Assembly (NCBI GenBank): GCA_037179335.1
Contig: JAKZHN010000018.1
Location: 124,001 to 188,000 of the forward strand
Direction: 5' to 3'
DNA: 64,000 nucleotides
From: Cyclaneusma minus
Lineage: Eukaryota > Ascomycota > Leotiomycetes > Marthamycetales > Marthamycetaceae
Position numbers and translations under genes: made by a program. Within the stretch, counting starts at the first letter, position 1. Each line of letters begins with the position of its first letter. Below are positions 11,840 through 23,403 of the stretch, piece by piece. The notes under the pieces were generated by a model. The model made no database searches. It saw nothing but the letters and a program-made list of their open reading frames with translations, and had not been told where the DNA came from.

Positions 11840-11877
11840 TTCGATTCCGTCCCTCCTTGAACTCAACTCTCTTCCAC

Positions 11878-11939
11878 GTAAGTTCACACGGTCACTGTTC
11901 ATCCAAAGGGGTTTGCAGGTTACTAACAACATTTTGCAG
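11878..11939 (+). other. Probable 5'-leader intron
   Basis: A 62-nt intron just before the ATG at 11950. It has the donor GTAAGT, a perfect TACTAAC branch sequence at about 11920-11927 and a TTTTGCAG acceptor. The upstream frame that would join it in phase is closed by a stop at 11837-11839, so the intron is most likely in the untranslated leader. Confidence 0.65.
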
Positions 11940-11949
11940 ACCAATCAAC

Positions 11950-12612
11950 ATGTCAACAACACGCATTGAGCTATCCGTACCCCGGTACTGGTGGGATATA
12001 ACCCAGTTGAAGGAGATGCTCGGCTATCCAGCATACGGTAGTGAGGGAGACCACAAAATCGCTCAGTACCTTCAAACATGGCCAGTCGAGTATGCGGCTA
12101 GGGATTACTTTAAGGTAGCAGACAACCATCCCGAACAAGCAGAAGGACCGGACGAGGCAACTCTTGTTGACGACGCCCTTAAAGTCTGGCATAGCCCCGC
12201 CCGTGGAGGATGGCCATACAATGCAGCAACCTGGAATCAACGAGACGCCTATATCCAATTCATGACTCAATTGGTTGCGCATCGGTATTTTGTTCCGAAT
12301 GGAATGTGGGATGGTCAGCCACATACAGACAAAAATCTGCGAACCTGGCTGGAAATTGCCGGCCGTACCCTTGCGTGCCTCAGAGGCCAGAAAAGTCTGA
12401 ACACACCGATGTGGCAACATATCTCCTCGTCTGGGTCATGGATCCTATGGTACCCCGGTACCAAGGGCTCTGCGGCCGAGAGGCCTACAACACACACCCA
12501 AGGCTTGGTCGATGAAACGCCATCGCATGGGCCTGGTTTCAACGAGGAGACTGAGGCTCAGCTGGAGACCAAGATGGGAACTTTGAGGATCAATGGTGGT
12601 GATTTATGGTAG
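11950..12612 (+). CDS. Unrecognised 220-aa protein
   Basis: I do not recognise a family. The start at 11950 is chosen because it is the first ATG after a well-formed leader intron (11878-11939). The protein is soluble-looking, with no signal peptide or membrane segment, and is rich in Trp and Tyr (for example RYWWDI near residue 12 and a second Trp cluster around residues 80-100). Amino-acid composition is balanced and the frame is clean, unlike neighbouring random frames, which supports it being real. It stands alone between the short TATA-unit array and the PP2A activator gene. Confidence 0.6.
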   Translation: MSTTRIELSVPRYWWDITQLKEMLGYPAYGSEGDHKIAQYLQTWPVEYAARDYFKVADNHPEQAEGPDEATLVDDALKVWHSPARGGWPYNAATWNQRDAYIQFMTQLVAHRYFVPNGMWDGQPHTDKNLRTWLEIAGRTLACLRGQKSLNTPMWQHISSSGSWILWYPGTKGSAAERPTTHTQGLVDETPSHGPGFNEETEAQLETKMGTLRINGGDLW

Positions 12613-13619
12613 ATGAGTCACATGACCTGCACCTGAGGGCGATTGACGACCTGAGGGCGAAAACCTCTTCCTCGCAAGTGTACAACAAGAACCACGTGGC
12701 TGCTGCCTGCCCTTCCAGGAATAGGCAAGACGGGCTTCAAAAGCTTCATTGCCACCAAAACCATCAGGGTACGCAAGCAGGGATGGGTGGAAAGGGAAAA
12801 AGGGAGACGCTGGGGCTTAGCATTGAACTTCGCAATGGGATTACCAATGATGGATAAGTTAAGGGTTCTATGGCTTAGATAGAACAAGCTCAGCTCTGAC
12901 CACAAGGAGAAGGGCTGCCGGTGCTGGGACGGTCATGCAACCGGATCGGCACAGCCTGCCCCCAAGCCGGTCCCTGAACGAGCGCAGCGGTGGAAAGAGC
13001 CTTGTGCCTTTGTCTTGCTGCCTTTCCTTCCCCTCCCACTGTAATATTACACCACTGATTCGGACCCCTTTAAGTACTCACCCGTGATCCTTTGTGATCT
13101 CAATCCCATAGATTCCAGAAATGTTTCGACAACAACACGTCTCAACGACGGGAGAACTCCGAAACTCTGACGGTTGGTGAATCTTAAAATCTTTGAAAAT
13201 GTGAAGTGTATTTTTTCTCAGCTATCGGCCGAGATCGAATTTTTGGAGGAGGAATGGCCAGGTCATGGACAAATTGCGTAATTTTGAAGACTGAAAAACG
13301 TGTACCTTGGCTTGCTCATAAGTCGAGTCGTCGAGTTCTTCGGTGAATTCTACTCTGTGACAGCAGCGAGAGCTGGGAAGTAAGTCGAAGACTTTGTTCG
13401 CTCGTTCCGAAACTCTTGCTGAACGGAGGAACTGCAGAGGAGCAGACACTAAGATTTACCAGAAACCGGGGATCCTCTAAATTTGAAAAACAGATCATTG
13501 GTGAGTAGGAGTAGACACATCTGTTGCGAGATAGATAAATCCAAAAGATGGTGGCAAAAGGTACTCTTTTATAGCCCCTATTTTCCTTTTCGTACATACC
13601 TAGGGTAAGTAAGACTCCT
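12613..13619. other. 1.0-kb intergenic stretch
   Basis: No gene recognised. The part from about 13150 to 13570 has loose resemblances to the TATA-unit family (minus-strand GAGCAAGCC near 13310, CTGCTGTCAC near 13360 and a TATAAAAG near 13565), but not enough for a firm call. Confidence 0.45.
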
Positions 13620-14915
13620 CTAGTCAAAAGGAATCCTCCTAAAGCCCTCACCCCCACCGGTCCTCTTCCTCATCTCCTGCGCCGCCGCCACACTACTTGG
13701 CACCTTAATCCCGCAGCAATCCCCCCAGCTATTGGCCTGATGCACATGCTTCATGCCATCCTTCATAACCACCACCTCGCCTCCTTCCGTTTCCTGCTCT
13801 TCAGCAGGCACGCCCATTTCCTCTTCCTCGCTCATGCCCTCCACAGCAGGCACCAAGCTGCCGAACATAAAATGCTGCATCACGGGTAATTTCTTCAGCA
13901 CTTCGGCTACGAACATCCGTCGCATTCCGCCTTCGACTTTTTCCCAGTTCTTCGATGCTGAGATGTCGTCGAGCATGGGGGAGTGCCAGCGTAGTCCTTC
14001 GACGTTTTTTACGCTGTTTACGAACTGTACTTGGCCTAAGTACATGTAGTCTTTGCCGTATTCTTCGAGTAGCAGGTCTTGGTGGATGGCTAGGGGACGG
14101 ATGAATGGGTGATGTAACAGTTGTGATGCGCCGAATAGGAATGGCAAGAATTGGTAATCATCCAGACCCCAGACGCCGTGTGAGCCTGCGGGTTCCAAGT
14201 AGTAGGTTGATTGGATCAGTCGCATGAGGCGCAGATAGCGCACGAAGATGACGAGGACTACGGAGGGGAAGGTAGAGTCGGGGAGTAGGGAGAGGCGGTT
14301 GAGTGTTAGGAGGTAGATGATGAAGTTCAGCTCGTGGCCGCTGCCGTAGTCAATGCGTGTGCGGTTGCCGAAGGATTGGAGGAGGTAGGTAGAGATTTCG
14401 TCGATTGCAGCAGATGGCACACCGAGTTGGTTGTGCCATGATGGATGTTGAGCGGCGCAGGCGTCTAGAAAGACGCGGAAACCGGGATTGCCGAAGCGTG
14501 AGTCGCCTTGGTCTTCGGGAGGACACGCCTTTACGACGTCTTCGATTTGGGAGAGGATGGAGAGGAGGGAGGAGACAGTGGGGTGAAGATTGTCGGGGGA
14601 GATGGCGGAAACGGGTGTGTCTCTGACCGAGTCTGCGAGACGGAAGACGAAGGCTAGAAGGAGGTCGTAGGTGGGGGAGGAGAGGAAGAGTTCGTGGTCT
14701 TTGGGGGAGAGGATCCGTCGAGTGGGGTGCTTGAAGGTGAGCTTGGAGAGGTCGGGAGGTGGTTGGAGGTCCGGAGTAGCTGGGACGGGAAGCGGATTCG
14801 ATGGTTGTGGTTTGCGCCGGCGAGGTTCTAGCTTTGGCAGACGGGTCCGTAGATCTGGAATGGCCTCAGCTGAGGGCTTGGTTGGGTTCTGCGCCCGTTC
14901 TGCAACTGCCGACAT
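13620..14915 (-). CDS. Serine/threonine-protein phosphatase 2A activator (PTPA, Rrd1/Rrd2 type)
   Basis: Peptidyl-prolyl isomerase-like activator that helps PP2A and related catalytic subunits adopt their active form (known for PTPA/Rrd proteins). A single exon encodes 431 aa from the ATG at 14915; an in-frame ATG 27 codons upstream (14996) is less likely because that extension has no conserved features. Diagnostic segments are YGSGHELNF, the long helical core after it, GVWGLDDYQFLPFLFGASQL, and MYLGQVQFVNSVK with WHSPML. The C-terminus ends in a conserved NSWGDCCGIKVPS stretch. The N-terminal 60 residues are Pro-rich and probably disordered. It is divergent from RRP46, with 276 bp between the two start codons, so the two likely share a promoter region. 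Whether it is the Rrd1 or Rrd2 form is unclear. Confidence 0.93.
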   Translation of the reverse strand: MSAVAERAQNPTKPSAEAIPDLRTRLPKLEPRRRKPQPSNPLPVPATPDLQPPPDLSKLTFKHPTRRILSPKDHELFLSSPTYDLLLAFVFRLADSVRDTPVSAISPDNLHPTVSSLLSILSQIEDVVKACPPEDQGDSRFGNPGFRVFLDACAAQHPSWHNQLGVPSAAIDEISTYLLQSFGNRTRIDYGSGHELNFIIYLLTLNRLSLLPDSTFPSVVLVIFVRYLRLMRLIQSTYYLEPAGSHGVWGLDDYQFLPFLFGASQLLHHPFIRPLAIHQDLLLEEYGKDYMYLGQVQFVNSVKNVEGLRWHSPMLDDISASKNWEKVEGGMRRMFVAEVLKKLPVMQHFMFGSLVPAVEGMSEEEEMGVPAEEQETEGGEVVVMKDGMKHVHQANSWGDCCGIKVPSSVAAAQEMRKRTGGGEGFRRIPFD

Positions 14916-15191
14916 GGTGTTTGATTGTTGAGATCCGGGTGACTGTTGATGGAAGACGGATGGTGAGAGTCGTATGTTGGAGATGCGAATATGCACGCGA
15001 GGCGGAAGGTGGACGAAATGGTGACGATTGGCGGGGCAAGGCTGAGCCGGCTAGTTCCGCACGCTAAGGCGGATCTGTCCCGCGCCAAGCATTGCTCCCA
15101 TTCAGAAAAAGTCACTTTAAAGCTACACAGAGGGCTTCGACGAAACACCGCAAAATACAACAAGATACAAAATCTCCTCACGCCTCTCAGA

Positions 15192-16056
15192 ATGACTGCT
15201 TCAACTGGGCCTACTGCTGTTCTCTCCGAGCTTCGCCGCCCCGACGGATCTGCCACCTTTTCGCAGAATGGATACACCGTTCTAGGCGCTGTCAACGGTC
15301 CCATCGAAGTTTCACGACGCGACGAACTGCCCGAGGAAGCCGCCGTCGATGTGATTGTGAGACCGGCTGCTGGGGTAGGAAGCAGGTCTCCCCAGACGAA
15401 AACCCCATCTACTTGGCCATGGCTAACTCTGCATTGCAGGTGTGCGTGAACGACACCTTGAAGAGATCCTTCAATCGACTCTCAGCCAAATCCTGCTCAC
15501 CCACAACTTCCCACGAACCCTGATACAGATCACCTTGCAGATTTTGAGCACGCCGGAAAATGAGACGTCGAATTTCAAGCTTAACCAGGCCTCGTCGGTA
15601 TGTACTTGGACTACAACGGGCGCTTAGAGTATACTAAACATGCTATAGCATCTGCCAATCCTCCCAGCATTGCTGCAGACCTCAGTCATGACGCTGCTGT
15701 CGGCTGCGTTGCCCCTCTCCGTGACCATGACCTCCGTTTTGCTGGCGGTTCAAGGCCGCGGCTCCTCTGCGCAGATAATCCGAAACCCTACAACTCCGCA
15801 GATTCAGAAAACCTCGTCGGTCCACGTATTCGCGTTTTCATCGGATCGCAAGCTCCTGGTTGCTGAGAGCGAAGGCGATTTTGAGATGGAAAATTGGGAG
15901 GAAGCTTGTAATATTGCAGAGAATGCTTGTTGTGGAGCAGAGAAGGACGCAGATGCCATGCAAGATGAAGACGACGAATCTGCAGACAGCATACTGCGCT
16001 TCGTGAAGACGACAGTGGAAGAAAAGATAGCGGGAGATCTGCACTGGCAGAAATGA
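15192..16056 (+). CDS. RRP46: Exosome core subunit Rrp46 (RNase PH-like)
   Basis: Non-catalytic RNase PH-fold subunit of the nine-member RNA exosome ring, active in nuclear and cytoplasmic RNA decay and rRNA processing. Three exons, 15192-15381, 15440-15597 and 15649-16056, give 251 aa. Recognisable parts are GPIEVSRRDELPEEA followed by VIVRPAAG, then RERHLEE, TLIQITLQIL, and a C-terminal domain. No GT donor gives a usable frame for intron 1; a GC donor at 15382 (GCAGGT) with branch CTAAC and acceptor GCAG restores PAAGVGS-VRERHLEE, so this is called as a GC-AG intron of 58 nt. Intron 2 is 51 nt (GTATGT, CTAAAC, TAG) and restores ASS-HLPILPALLQ. It is divergent from the PP2A activator gene. 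Confidence 0.88.
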
Positions 16057-17931
16057 ACAACCTTACAGGCTCTGCTATATGGCATCGTCGATCTGCCTCA
16101 CTTGACGAACTTGCAAATTCATGCGTATTCAGGCTCGCCAAGCCGGATCGATACTGCGATGTCTTTTGCTGTAACTTGTCCATCGTGTTCAGCACGGGAC
16201 AAAGCGGAGAATCAAGGCAGATGGGGACGCGGGAGGAAGATAAAAATAGGGGCGGCTAGAAATGGGCACGCTGCGTCGCTGGTAGGCTGGGACGGAGCGA
16301 CAACTGTGTGATCAAACCGGGCATCGCAGCGACTCTTGAAATCTGGGCCCGTGAGGTTGGTTTTGACACAGGTTTCGGGGTCGCGGGTTTTGGGTAGGTG
16401 GATAAGGGGTTGAGGCCGTGTTTCATCCCGCCCCCAATATTCCGACGAGCCCCGTTCCCGCCACTCCAGGAAGCACCAAACTCGGCTCGAGAGACCAAAA
16501 ATCTACGGGAAAATGACAGTGGTGACGGCCGTGGACCCTTTGCATGAAAGAGCTCGTTTTGCAGAATTACGGATCCAGGGTGGTGGATATCAGAGCCGGA
16601 GACATGTATGATCTCCCCAGACATCCGGCTGTCCCCACCCAGGAGGTACCGCATATCGATTCTCAGAATTCCATCGAATTGGAGCACGATTTGTATTTGC
16701 CGAAGTGAGAGTTATCGCTGCGCCAATATGCGGAGACACCAAATTTACTAGCTTGAATAGTCCGTGATCTTGAGACGGGAAGCTGCATCAGCTTCGTCCA
16801 CTTGCCCATGGGTTTGTCGCCGCCACCTCCTCCCCTTGCCACGATCCTCCTCAAAGATGGGACAAAAAGGTCCTCGACGGCCCAGAGGTTTGTGGTTTCT
16901 TCAAGTCTTTCTCTTCAGACCCAGGCGCATCTTTTGCGGTTCCGACAAAAAGCACAGCTCTGGCAGCTCTGTGTTCTCTTCACCCGTCCTTTCTTAATTT
17001 CTTTTGACTTGCTCAGAGACTTTCCTTCACTAAGATCCTTCGATACATCTTTTGATCGGCCCTCCGTTCATTTTTAATACCTTACCTAGACCAGGCGTCT
17101 TCCAGTTTTCCGCTTCTTCTCAACCTTTCATAGCGTTTGAACGATCTGGCATTTTGGGTACCCATCAACGGTTCCTATCCCGTATACGACTCGTCGGATA
17201 CTCCATCTGCTTTGCTTCAACGAAGTATTACTATCGCAACCAATCTCATCCACGTTCCAAGCGCCCATCCGAGCCTCGCCATCAACCTTCAGCAGCACTG
17301 CAGCTAGTGGGTGTGATTCTCGGAGACCGACTTCACGCTAGACGCGCAGGCTACTACAGGAAGCCTATAGCAAGTGAGTCCGCCCATCATGGTACCTTGG
17401 ATTGTGCAGGTCCGGTACAACGGTGGTGCAAGTGTGGCAGCTCAGCAGCTGCGAGGCTGAAGATTCTTGTCACAAAAGAGTCTGGCACACCATGCTCCCC
17501 ATTGGCAGCGGCGGCGAGGGCGGATCATAGAAGAGAACTCGAATGCTGACCACCTTGATCAATAACAGTTTCGTCGAGGCCATATCGACTGGAGTGCTTT
17601 CTCAGCTCTGGCCGCTTCGTAACGAACAACCAATCCCTGTCTTGTCATCCCCCGATCTTCGTCGCCGTGCCCTGTAGCTTGGCTTCAGCTTGGCTCCACC
17701 ATCATCGATAGAAGATTCGGGATACTTCAGCACTCGATCTCCTCGGAAGTGGACGAGAGCACCCAAATCCCAGCATACACCAGACTGCTCCATCGGACTT
17801 TAGACAAACTTGCATTTGCTTCGAGTCCATTTGTCGAGTCCTATCAGTAACGGACCTAATCGAAGCATAAATCCGGCGCTAGCATCTCGCTGACATCTGC
17901 ACCCCACACTGACCCGCACCGGAGACCACCA
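16057..17931. other. 1.9-kb intergenic stretch
   Basis: No gene recognised. From about 16880 to 17930 the plus strand is pyrimidine-rich, as expected for the promoter and leader of the NAD kinase gene. Open frames here (such as 17052-17549) have no recognisable domain. Confidence 0.55.
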
Positions 17932-19974
17932 ATGGCCGATCTCAATGCTCCGTTGCCGTCACCGGCCAGAGTTCATCCTGCTCTCTCCAATCCCGACCTA
18001 GATCCAATCCCTCTCGACACCATCCTTGAGACTTCCTGTGAGCCTTCGAGAGCTCCATCTCCTTTAAATTTCACCGCGAAACACCAATCTCCCGAAATCG
18101 ATAACTCCGGACTCGATCAACAGGTGCAATCCGCCCATGTGAACACCCCGGCTGTCTCGGGCCACCACGCCCACGCTCACGCCCCCTCCGATTCCTCATT
18201 TTCTGTCGCTTCTACTGTAGCAGACGATAGTCCGAGCGAAGGCACTTCGTCTCGTCCTCCATCCCCAACCTTCTCGCAAGCCGCGCATCCACTCGGCCAT
18301 CGCAAAGACGCGCTGTCTGTCGAATCAATCCCGCGCCAGACTGTTATCAAAGCTCTAGCTTCCTCAACCAGACTACCCAACCCTCTGAACTTGTCCATAG
18401 CTCCCTCACTCTCCTCAATGCTCGCTCCAACCACTAGACCTGAGGGTCGCTCTGGCTCGGCGCCCTCTCACCAGCTCTCCGCCGCTCTCTCCGACCTCGC
18501 GGCGCAAACCACCAACACTCCAGCAACTGCACGCTTCGCTGCCCTCCAATCTCCGTGTTTCTACCACCAACGTTTCGATGACGCCGTCAATATCGACAAA
18601 GTCCTTGAAGAAATCCAAGGCGACGAATGGATGTCCCACTCCCGGCTCATGCAGACCGCGACTGGCGTGCGCGAAGTCTCAAAACAACTTCAACGCCGTC
18701 CTATCAAACGCGCCGTACGAAATGTCATGATAGTGACCAAAGCCAGAGACAACACCCTCGTACACCTCACGCGCGAATTGGCAGAATGGCTTATGAGCAC
18801 GCCGCGGTATGGGTCCGATGTGGGCGTCAACGTGTACGTAGATGCCAAACTGCGGAAATCGAAACGCTTTGGTGCGAGCACGCTGCTCGAAAGACACGAG
18901 AAGTTCTCACACATGCTGCGCTACTGGACGCCGGACCTCTGCTGGTCGTCTCCTGAAAAGTTCGACTTGGTACTTACGCTCGGCGGCGACGGCACGGTGC
19001 TCTTCACATCCTGGCTATTTCAGCGCGTCGTTCCGCCCATCTTGTCATTCTCGCTCGGCTCTTTAGGATTCTTGACGAATTTTGAATTCGATAGATACAA
19101 GGAGCATTTGAATTCTGTCATGGGCGATGAAGGCATGCGAGTGAATCTGCGGATGAGATTTACTTGCACTGTTTACAGAGATGGTGCCAAGGGAGAAGAA
19201 GAGGGAGTGCGTGAGGCGGAGCAGTTTGAGGTGCTGAATGAGTTGGTCATTGATAGGGGGCCAAGCAGCTACATCTCGAACTTGGAACTTTATGGAGACA
19301 ATGAGCTGTTGACGATCGTTCAGGCGGACGGCTGTATTTTTTCTACCCCTACTGGTATGTTCCTCGATTTCTACTATGCCTCTTCTTCTACCACTAACCT
19401 CGCCAAATATCCTTGACAAAACACTTCGAATGCATCTCGGAAAATCTGAACAAAAAACTAATGTGAGTGCCCAACAATAGGTTCAACAGCCTACTCCCTC
19501 TCCGCCGGCGGCTCCCTCGTCCACCCCTCCATCCCCGCCATCCTCCTCACCCCCATCTGCCCGCACACCCTCTCCTTCCGCCCCATGGTCCTCTCCGACA
19601 CGCTCCTCCTCCGCGTCTCCATTCCCCGCAATTCCCGCGCCACAGCCTACTGTTCCTTCGACGGCAAAGGCCGCGTCGAACTCAAACAAGGCGATTCTGT
19701 GACCATCGCTGCATCCCAATATCCGTTCCCTACTGTGGTGAGGAGGAGCGGTGAGTGGTTTGATAGTGTGTCTACGAGCTTGAGGTGGAATACTAGGGGG
19801 GCGGCGCAGAAGGGTTGGGATGCTGGTGAGAAGGGGATAGAGGGGGATAGCAAGGAGGACGAGGAGAAGGAGCCGGAGTGGGATATTGATACGGATTCGG
19901 CGTACTATACGTCTGAGGAGAACTCGAGTCAGGCGAGTCCGTTGAGGAGGCAGATGAGTATGTTGGGGATGTAG
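17932..19974 (+). CDS. NAD(H) kinase (Utr1/Pos5 family)
   Basis: Phosphorylates NAD+ (or NADH) to NADP(H) using ATP. Two exons, 17932-19354 and 19481-19974, give 638 aa. The first 220 residues are Ser/Pro-rich and probably disordered. The catalytic domain starts near residue 260. It holds the GGDGT motif (about 351-355), SLGSLGFLTNF, the conserved NELVIDRGPSSY(I)SNLELY segment and TPTGSTAYSLSAGG. The last motif is created exactly by splicing at a split Gly codon (intron of 126 nt, GTATGT to AATAG, branch CTAAT). The tail is acidic and Ser-rich. With no mitochondrial-type presequence visible, a cytosolic Utr1-like enzyme is more likely than the mitochondrial Pos5 type (inference). Confidence 0.94.
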
Positions 19975-21687
19975 AGGTAGATGTTCTGATGTAGAATATC
20001 ACTGCTGCCGCTGCTGAGCAATAATGCAAGTGGTTGGAAACATCCAGTAGCTCACTTGGTTGCTTGCTTCTTAACACAAAGAAGTGTGAATCATTCAACA
20101 ACAGAATACCGTACTGAGGGTCTAGGTAGTTACGACTTACGTGCCGTTCCTTTCGACGCCGTTCAGGACACACACCTCAATCAGTCAGCGGAAGTTGCCA
20201 AACCGGCTCAGACGGGGTCACGATCCATCCCAGGGCAGCCCGCCAGGAAATTTTATACTTTCTTGACAGTCCAGTCAACACCGTGCCTGAGATATTCGAA
20301 GCGTGCGGTTGAACAACTAAAGAACACTTCAATATCGTCTTTCTACGAGATTCTGCAATCCCGTGAGTTGTATACCTAGGTAGGCAGGCATTTGTTTATC
20401 TTTACATGTGCCATCCCGAGGCTGGAAATACAGAATTACTGATTACTGATCAGTTGAGAGCCGAGAGCAACGACGTCGATACCGACTTCCGAATCTTTTG
20501 AATTTCATGAACGCCTTGGTTTGGAAAATCAAGAACATTCTGAATAAGGAGATCGTTCCTCGAATATTTGGTGGTTGAGCTGTCACATCAGACTTTCGGA
20601 GTCGGAGCTCATTAGTGGCACTTAATTTTCTTCATAGACTCCAGTCTCCATTCGCGGAGAATCAAGAATAGGTATAGAGTTCTTCAAATCTCGAAATGTC
20701 GGTGGTGAGTGAAAATGCACATGCTGCATAGGTTGGTACTTGAAGTTCTGCAACAACAGGATTAGGTAGCTGTCTGGAAGAGGATCGAAGAGGGGATTGA
20801 GGGGATTGAACTCTCTCGCACCCTCGGAACAACTTCTAGCTCCTATCCCGAAAATTTTCAATGTTCTTCGATACCCAAATATCCATACCACAGCCCGATC
20901 ATCTTTCGCAAGCTTTCTTGACATTTCTACAGTTCTTTTCTACATCTCTTGACGTTTGTTACAAAGGGCAATCTAGAGGTATTCTCAAGGTTTGGCTAGG
21001 CCGATGAAGGGCGGGGTTGGAGGTTCTGGAAGCCGGGAATTTCGGAATCCGAGTTCTGGATAGTCTTGTTATGTGACGATGGGCTTGGATTTACTTGATT
21101 GCTTGGCTTCGAAGGCGAATTTAAGGTTAATGTGCCGAAAGCTTGTATTAACTGTGGAGTCTAGTTCTCTGTCGTTTGTTTACCTCTCATACGGCGTTGG
21201 ATATTCACTGCTTCGGCCTCAATATGAACTTGAAGAACTAGAACAATTCTAGCGAATGCGATATGTCTATCCATTTCAAGCTGCATGAGTTTCTCACCGT
21301 TTACTAGTAAAGTTGTCTCCTGTCACTGACGACCTCTAAATCGACATACTTCTTCGGTTCTTCGAAACTATGCCGGCAAGTTGAGTTTAAGCTATGCTTA
21401 TAGCTGGACGTATCACCGCGAGTCATCACATCCGACCTGCAGAAGCTCATCTGCACGATCTCATCACCTTACAAGGAATTCATACTGCTAGTATGCAATT
21501 TACGTTGGATTTCAACGACTCAGATCTACGGATCGGAGAGCAACAAAGTCCTCGAACCCCGAAAGCTAAAAGAGGGGAGATATAAGAATAGCAACTATCC
21601 AGTCAATCCCATAGCACCTGCACTTGTCTCCTACAAGCTGCGATCTCCATACAAACCACATTTCACTGCTCTGTCTTCCAATTCAAC
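19975..21687. other. 1.7-kb intergenic stretch
   Basis: AT-richer than the neighbouring genes. Frames up to about 107 codons (20056-20379, 20622-20924) have no recognisable domains or consistent splicing. It presumably holds the methyltransferase promoter at its right end. Confidence 0.5.
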
Positions 21688-22799
21688 ATGGGTTCACTCG
21701 AAGTCGAAACTCCAGAGTACAAACTGAACCGTGATTTCAAAGCATCTGCTCGGTATGTGATTCTTACTTGCAAGTTCTACGAACCTAGGTGGCTAATTAA
21801 ATACACAGCCTGGATTATCAACACCTTCTCATAAAAAGCTTGACTGGCTATCTCACGCACCCAAAGATCCCCATCGATGGCAAACTCAGGGTAGCAGATC
21901 TGGGGACAGGAACAGGGTACAGTCTTCTATCTGTCTCAGAACTTATTTATCTGCGCAAGTGACTTTTTGTGCATTCTCTGAACTTTCATACTCACACCAA
22001 CCTTAACAAAAGCATCTGGGCGAACGAACTCGCAGCCCAAAACCCCTCTCTCCGCATCGACGCTTTCGACGTCTCCGCCGACCAATTCCCTCCCGTCGCC
22101 TGGCGCCTCCCCAATGTCAACTTCCGCACCCATGATGGCTTCAAACCCTACCCGAAGGAATTTCACGGCCAGTTCGACGTTGTGAATATCCGCTTTTGGG
22201 TATCCATCATCAATGACCATACTGCCGAGTTAGTCTTGCAGAATATCGTACAGCTCCTGAGTAAGTTTTTATCACTGAAGAAAGCCAGAGAAGCAAAGGC
22301 TTACACGCTTGCACGGAAATAGAGCCGGGAGGATATCTCCAATGGTTCGAGGTCGTCCCCTCCAGCTCCAAGGTCCAGAAAGCAGACCCCAGCACGCCCA
22401 CTCCCGGCTTCGAAGCAGTGGTGGGACGCTCATTCGCAAACTTCGAAATGAAGTCAGTTTTCTCCCACACTTTCCGAAACTCCACTGGAATTTATTCAGT
22501 ATTCTCCTGATACTTTCTTTGATGCTCAGTTTTGACATTTACTACTCAGATGGGCCAACGATCTCCCAGCATACATGGAATCAATGGGCAACATGAAAGT
22601 CCACGCCAGCGAAACTTATACAATTCCACCGCTGTATCGTGTAGCTTATGCCCACAATATGCTGCTCTTGACGGAGGAGTATAGTCCGTGGAAGAAGCAG
22701 GATGTTGGAGCGTTGCAGCAAAAGATGTTGGATGAGATGGAGAAGGGCGCGAGTGGCATTATTGATCATATTTGTGTGGTTGGGAGGAAGATGGCGTGA
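21688..22799 (+). CDS. SAM-dependent methyltransferase, LaeA-like class I fold
   Basis: Five exons, 21688-21752, 21809-21916, 22013-22260, 22323-22452 and 22550-22799, give 266 aa. All four joins keep phase and restore conserved text. The SAM motif is VADLGTGTGIWA (residues 50-60). An acidic motif-II region ends in DAFDVSADQFPP, a post-motif holds FDVVNIRFW, and KPGGYLQWFE follows intron 3. This layout matches the large fungal family that includes LaeA and many uncharacterised methyltransferases. Donors are GTATGT, GTACAG, GTAAGT and GTCAGT; the second and fourth are weak, so these junctions are the least certain. Substrate is unknown. A role as a global regulator like LaeA is not supported, since the family is large and mostly uncharacterised. 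Confidence 0.85.
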
Positions 22800-23403
22800 G
22801 TGAAGAGGTTGCCTGTGCTGATCACTATGTGGCAGGCTTCTCTGCGATGTAAGACTCTGGGGAGACGGCTGAGGGACGGTTGCCTTGATATGATGGTTCT
22901 TGGGAAGACTGCTACTAGATAGTGTAGTAATGAACTGATGATTGGAATTTCGAAGGTTTCAGTTTGACGCTGTTTGAGCCGAGTAAGTCGTGCTTGAAGT
23001 GAAGGAAGTTGGGAGCGGGCGGCGAGCTCTGATGAGACTTAGTATGTCGGCTGTGGTATTTCTCTCACAACAACAGAAAGTGATTGTTAGATGATTTGCA
23101 TGATCCATGATCCATGTCTTCACATGTGAAAACTCCCGTGTATAAAACGGCATCCGGGAGGGAAAGCACTGTCAGTGTGGTGATGATGTGATCTAATATG
23201 GCGAAATTGAAATTCCAAGCATATAAGGGTCTGAAGGGAGCAGCAGAGGTATTGGGTTCGAAATTGCAGGTAGAAAATGAGTAATGAAAGTACAAGAGGA
23301 GTACTATGTGGTGAAGGGGAAGTTGCGTTGTATGCCCTTGTGTTCTGTCGACCCACGTGCCTCTCTATTAGTAGAAAATTTTCAACCCTGCCTCACATCA
23401 AAT
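22800..23403. other. Intergenic between methyltransferase and tRNA
   Basis: About 0.6 kb with no recognisable gene. It contains a plus-strand TATAAAA at about 23141, whose target is unclear. Confidence 0.5.

Noticed and set aside
14916..14996. Upstream ATG for the PP2A activator
   Set aside because: The 27 added residues are unlike the family N-terminus and would shorten an already short divergent promoter.
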